Source of the DNA: Marsupella aquatica
Lineage: Eukaryota; Marchantiophyta
Reading direction: 5' to 3'
NCBI GenBank assembly: GCA_973895155.1
Contig: OZ316897.1
Span: forward strand, 22,940,001-23,004,000
DNA length: 64,000 nt
Positions 61,121 to 64,000 of the stretch are shown here, piece by piece (within the stretch, counting starts at the first letter, position 1; each line of letters starts with the position of its first letter). The notes beneath the pieces were generated by a model. It did not search any database, had not been told where the DNA came from, and saw only the letters and a list, made by a program, of their open reading frames with translations. The position numbers and the translations under genes are program-made.

Positions 61121-62437
61121 ACTTTATGTCAGAGTCCAAAGGGCAAGAAACACCAAACTGGGAAATAAGATCCCAAAGGCAAAGCAACCCAATGAAGGGG
61201 AGGAAAAGAGGGGCAAGGGCCCCAAGAAAAAACATAGCCAAGGTGTCCCTAACCCAAAAGCCAACAAAAATGTAACCTATAAAGTAGTTGTGAAGGTTAA
61301 CACCCTACTGAGTGGGGAACTGAAAAGTCTGGTAGAGCTCCGGAGTAAACCGCAAAGGAGGGTCCCGAAACGGAACCTGACAGGAGGCCCAAAAACCAAC
61401 TGCCTCAGCCCTACAAAGGAGGATGAAAGCCTGGGCCCATTGAAGAGCCACAGACACCCGCTGCCGAAAAAAGGCAGTGAGTACAGAAACAAGAGGGAAA
61501 GGCCTCTCAATACAATAAACATCGTAGGCCTGTAGGAACTGGTCAAAGGTAGGGTAGAGAGCACCAAAAATCTCAATGTCAAAGGGGTATAAAAGACCCC
61601 CCGAGTAGTGAACTGCATAGGCCTCCTCCGTGAGTCGGGCCGCCTTGGCAGCTGCATGGCCAGGCACATGGGCGGCAGCCGTGACATGGCTCCCCCCGGT
61701 AGGGTCAGCAACTACCACATCCTCAAGAGCACAAACCCCAGCTCTAGAAAAGACCAGATCCACCTACTGCTGGGCAGGAAGACCACCCCAAGGGGGGAGG
61801 ACATGTCGTTGCTCCATGGCGACATGGTAACCAGAGTCTTGGGCAATGGCAACCACCACGTCCCGAATATCATCATGGGTGGCAATCCTCTCGCTCCCAT
61901 GGCCACACCTCAGACAAGAAGAACATGACCTGCAGATCCAAAGCAGTGCGACACCCAAACAGCAGCGGCCAGACAAGGATCTCCAACACATGGGGCCGAG
62001 GCACCCCAGACCGGACACCAGGCAGCCGAACCTCCACAACGGCCTCCGGTCAGCAGGTCACACGAGAAGGGAGTTGAGCAAAACGCCACGACAATGGCAC
62101 CAAGGCGATGCTGCAAGCGACAAACCAAACGGGAAACGAATCTACAGAGACAAAAAAGGGATGGACACATGTCAACACGGGAATGGGGTTTAGGGCATGC
62201 ACGGCCACCAAACCTGAATGAGGCAGGGGCGCAAGGCCACCCCCGGCAAGTGACCTCCCACAGGCAAGCCATTATGGCATTAAATGCTCCCGCCTGGCGA
62301 GAAGGCCCTCCAGGCTTGGGGGGCACACGCGTGCTCTCCCCCTCCCCAAACCCCTGCGCACCTGGCCACCACACGTCTTTGCTGTTCTCTGCCTCTGCCT
62401 CCGCGATTTCAGATGCAACATAAAGACCATAATACAA
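61120..62437 (-). mobile_element. Second, decayed LINE copy of the same family
   Basis: The minus strand carries the C-terminal part of the same type of protein as the 33.5-35.7 kb LINE, followed by a 3' UTR-like A-rich (plus strand) stretch at 61120-61275 resembling that element's tail. Upstream to about 62.4 kb the coding sequence is scattered over several frames, so only the last domain can be followed. Boundaries are approximate. Confidence 0.7.
61305..62039 (-). pseudogene. LINE C-terminal endonuclease-like domain, broken
   Basis: Fragment 62039-61764 has GSERIATHDDIRDVVVAIAQ, matching HDAVRDATAQV in the first LINE. Fragment 61763-61305 begins MDLVFSRAGVCALEDVVVAD, again D-x12-D, and continues with AAKAARLTEEAYAVHYSG, FGALYPTFDQFLQ and FFRQRVSVALQWAQA, each with a counterpart in the other copy. 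The two fragments are in one frame, separated by the stop just before 61763. The Cys/His motif upstream is shifted out of frame. This copy is inactive. Confidence 0.75.
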
Positions 62438-62439
62438 AA

Positions 62440-64000
62440 ATGACTAAAATACTAAAAGCTTGACCATACAGATCGGATATCTACTCTGTTCACCGTAATT
62501 AGTGTGACTAACACTAATTCGAGAGCACCCATTCAGGGTCTAGTCACACTATTTTTGCGCACATGAGTTAGTGTTACTGTGGTCTTAAGAGTGGAAAGAT
62601 AGAGAGAAAAACACTATTTTAGAAAATCCACAACAATTAGTGTTCCTTTGGACTCAAGATCATCCATTTTTTACAAGCAATTTAAACTAAAGTGGAAAAA
62701 ATGTTTAATTGAAAACTGACAAAAATTAGTGTTACTTGGACTCAAAATCAGTTTTACCACCCGCGGTTTGTTTGGAGTTCATTTTGATTTGGAGACTAAG
62801 CTTTCCTTGTCACGTGAGATTTTCAATTTTGTCTTCCTTCATCTATTGCGTCTTTCAGCAAGTGACATTTTGGGGATGCGTTTGAGTATGCGGCATATTG
62901 CTTCTCTCCCAATGACTCTACATCTGGGGTTTCTCAGCTATTTCAGGTCTTTGCTCATAGTGAGGTCTATTTTTATGGCAATTACTTGGTTCTTGGGAGC
63001 TTGTCCACTTTTTGTAGAGGTTAACTCAGTCTTGGGTTGAACTATGGTCAGTATGTTAACTAGAATTTTCTCTAACCCTAGTTGAAGAGATTGGTCCTTA
63101 TCTTCCAAGTTCTAAACGGTGTGAACACACACAAGAGAGTTCTTAAGAGAGAACAGAGGGCATATAGCAAGCGATGAGAGCTATGGTGATGCTTGAGTAG
63201 ACACATAACCATTAAAAAAGCTTTGTCTTCCCATGGACATAGTTGACCTTGAGGCAAATCACGTAACTATTGAGCAAGTGTATGTTTGGAGTGTTTTTCC
63301 TGATCTGATTTCTCCCCACACGTTTGACCATGGCCAAGGAGACAATCATGGGGTGTTTGGGCCCTGGCTATTGGAGAGATTTTGTATTACCTACTTTGTA
63401 GATGGGTTTGCTTACAAATGCGGGTGAAAGGCATTTACTTCTTAGGACTATAATAATTATTGTAGTTAGGCTAATTGTAGGCACTTGATGAGGTTAGTCA
63501 TGCACTAATCGATATATGCACTAGCAACAGTTAACATGGAACTGAAGCTCATTGCTAAGGAGCCATCTCAGACCTAGGAGAACTGTATTGTGGAGACTTG
63601 GTACTCCCAACCAACCTATTTAGACTATAGTACAGCTCTCATATGTGTTCCGAAGGAGTAGCCTCTTGGGGGTGAATTACTTATTTCTTTTGTTGACTTC
63701 TTATTTGTTGGATGTTCACATGTGCATAATGTTGTGAATGATTGTGCTCAACTCAATGACCATTTTGCAAAAAACCATCATATTAAGTAGACTGTCATAA
63801 AATTCATATATGTTCAATACATGTACAAAACTTGTGTTCTCTGTTTATGTACCATCCGTGGTCTAATACCATTGGTGCACTAATGCTGACTGGGCCTAAG
63901 CATTGATCCCTTACAATAGCACTAACCCTCCTTGTTCCAAATCATGTATAGGTGGGTGCTGCAATGCTTGAGGAGATATTAGTATCTCCGGCCCAAGCAT
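62440..64000. other. AT-rich repeat DNA to the window end
   Basis: No gene recognised. 62.48-62.75 kb contains several ACACTAAT/ATTAGTGT inverted motifs, including the hairpin TTAGTGTGACTAACACTAA. 63.4-63.8 kb looks like a diverged copia LTR. Confidence 0.5.
63440..63790 (+). mobile_element. Diverged copia-like LTR remnant
   Basis: It follows the same order of short blocks as the 13.78-14.16 kb LTR: CTTAGGA, AGGTTAGTCA, AGCTCATTG, then AGACTATAGTACAGCTCT, GTGTTCC..GGAGTAGCCTC and GGGGGTGAATTAC. Overall identity is low, so the relation was inferred from block order. Confidence 0.35.

Noticed and set aside
61910-62437. 175-residue minus-strand ORF
   Set aside because: Wrong-frame reading through the decayed second LINE; Cys-rich only because of the GC-rich background.

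Overview
The window looks like nuclear DNA of a land plant outside the seed plants (moss, liverwort, lycophyte or fern). Three genes are plant-typical: an organellar family-A DNA polymerase, an aluminium-activated malate transporter (ALMT) and a plasma-membrane P3A H+-ATPase ending in the land-plant Tyr-Thr-Val 14-3-3 motif. A plant-type CCCTAAA telomere-like stretch lies inside one transposon. A short-intron gene style, an intronless H+-ATPase, an EthD-domain gene and a candidate TET/JBP-like dioxygenase fit a bryophyte, lycophyte or fern better than an angiosperm. The species cannot be named from sequence alone.

Layout. 2.8-9.7 kb: a 12-exon gene for a plant organellar DNA polymerase (POP), reconstructed as 1331 residues with intact exonuclease and polymerase motifs. 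9.7-15 kb: AT-rich repeat field with a copia-like LTR remnant. 15.1-16.0 kb: a two-exon EthD-domain gene. 17.2-18.3 kb: a foldback element with an apparent target-site duplication. 22.6-25.8 kb: a five-exon ALMT gene. 26-33 kb: repeats, including a second foldback element (29.9-30.9 kb) with an exact 10-bp target-site duplication, so Mutator-like. 33.2-35.7 kb (minus strand): a non-LTR retrotransposon with reverse transcriptase followed by a Cys/His motif and an apparent restriction-like endonuclease. 35.7-36.9 kb: a third inverted-repeat element. 41.7-48.9 kb: a decayed Helitron (HUH Rep plus Pif1-like helicase, minus strand), a small spliced accessory ORF behind it, and a convergent spliced gene whose C-terminus looks like a 2-oxoglutarate/Fe(II) dioxygenase. 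49-54 kb: tandem arrays, a MITE-like hairpin and two tRNA-headed SINE candidates, one ending in the 3' tail of the LINE family. 55.1-58.0 kb: the H+-ATPase. 61.1-62.4 kb: a second, more decayed LINE copy. 62.5-64 kb: repeats and another copia-like LTR remnant.

The host genes are unrelated and independently transcribed: organelle DNA replication, anion transport, proton pumping and a small alpha/beta-barrel protein. The rest is mobile DNA. The most interesting parts are the dioxygenase-like gene convergent with the Helitron, the LINE with a downstream endonuclease signature, and the possible SINE/LINE tail sharing. All gene models are manual splice reconstructions and need transcript confirmation.
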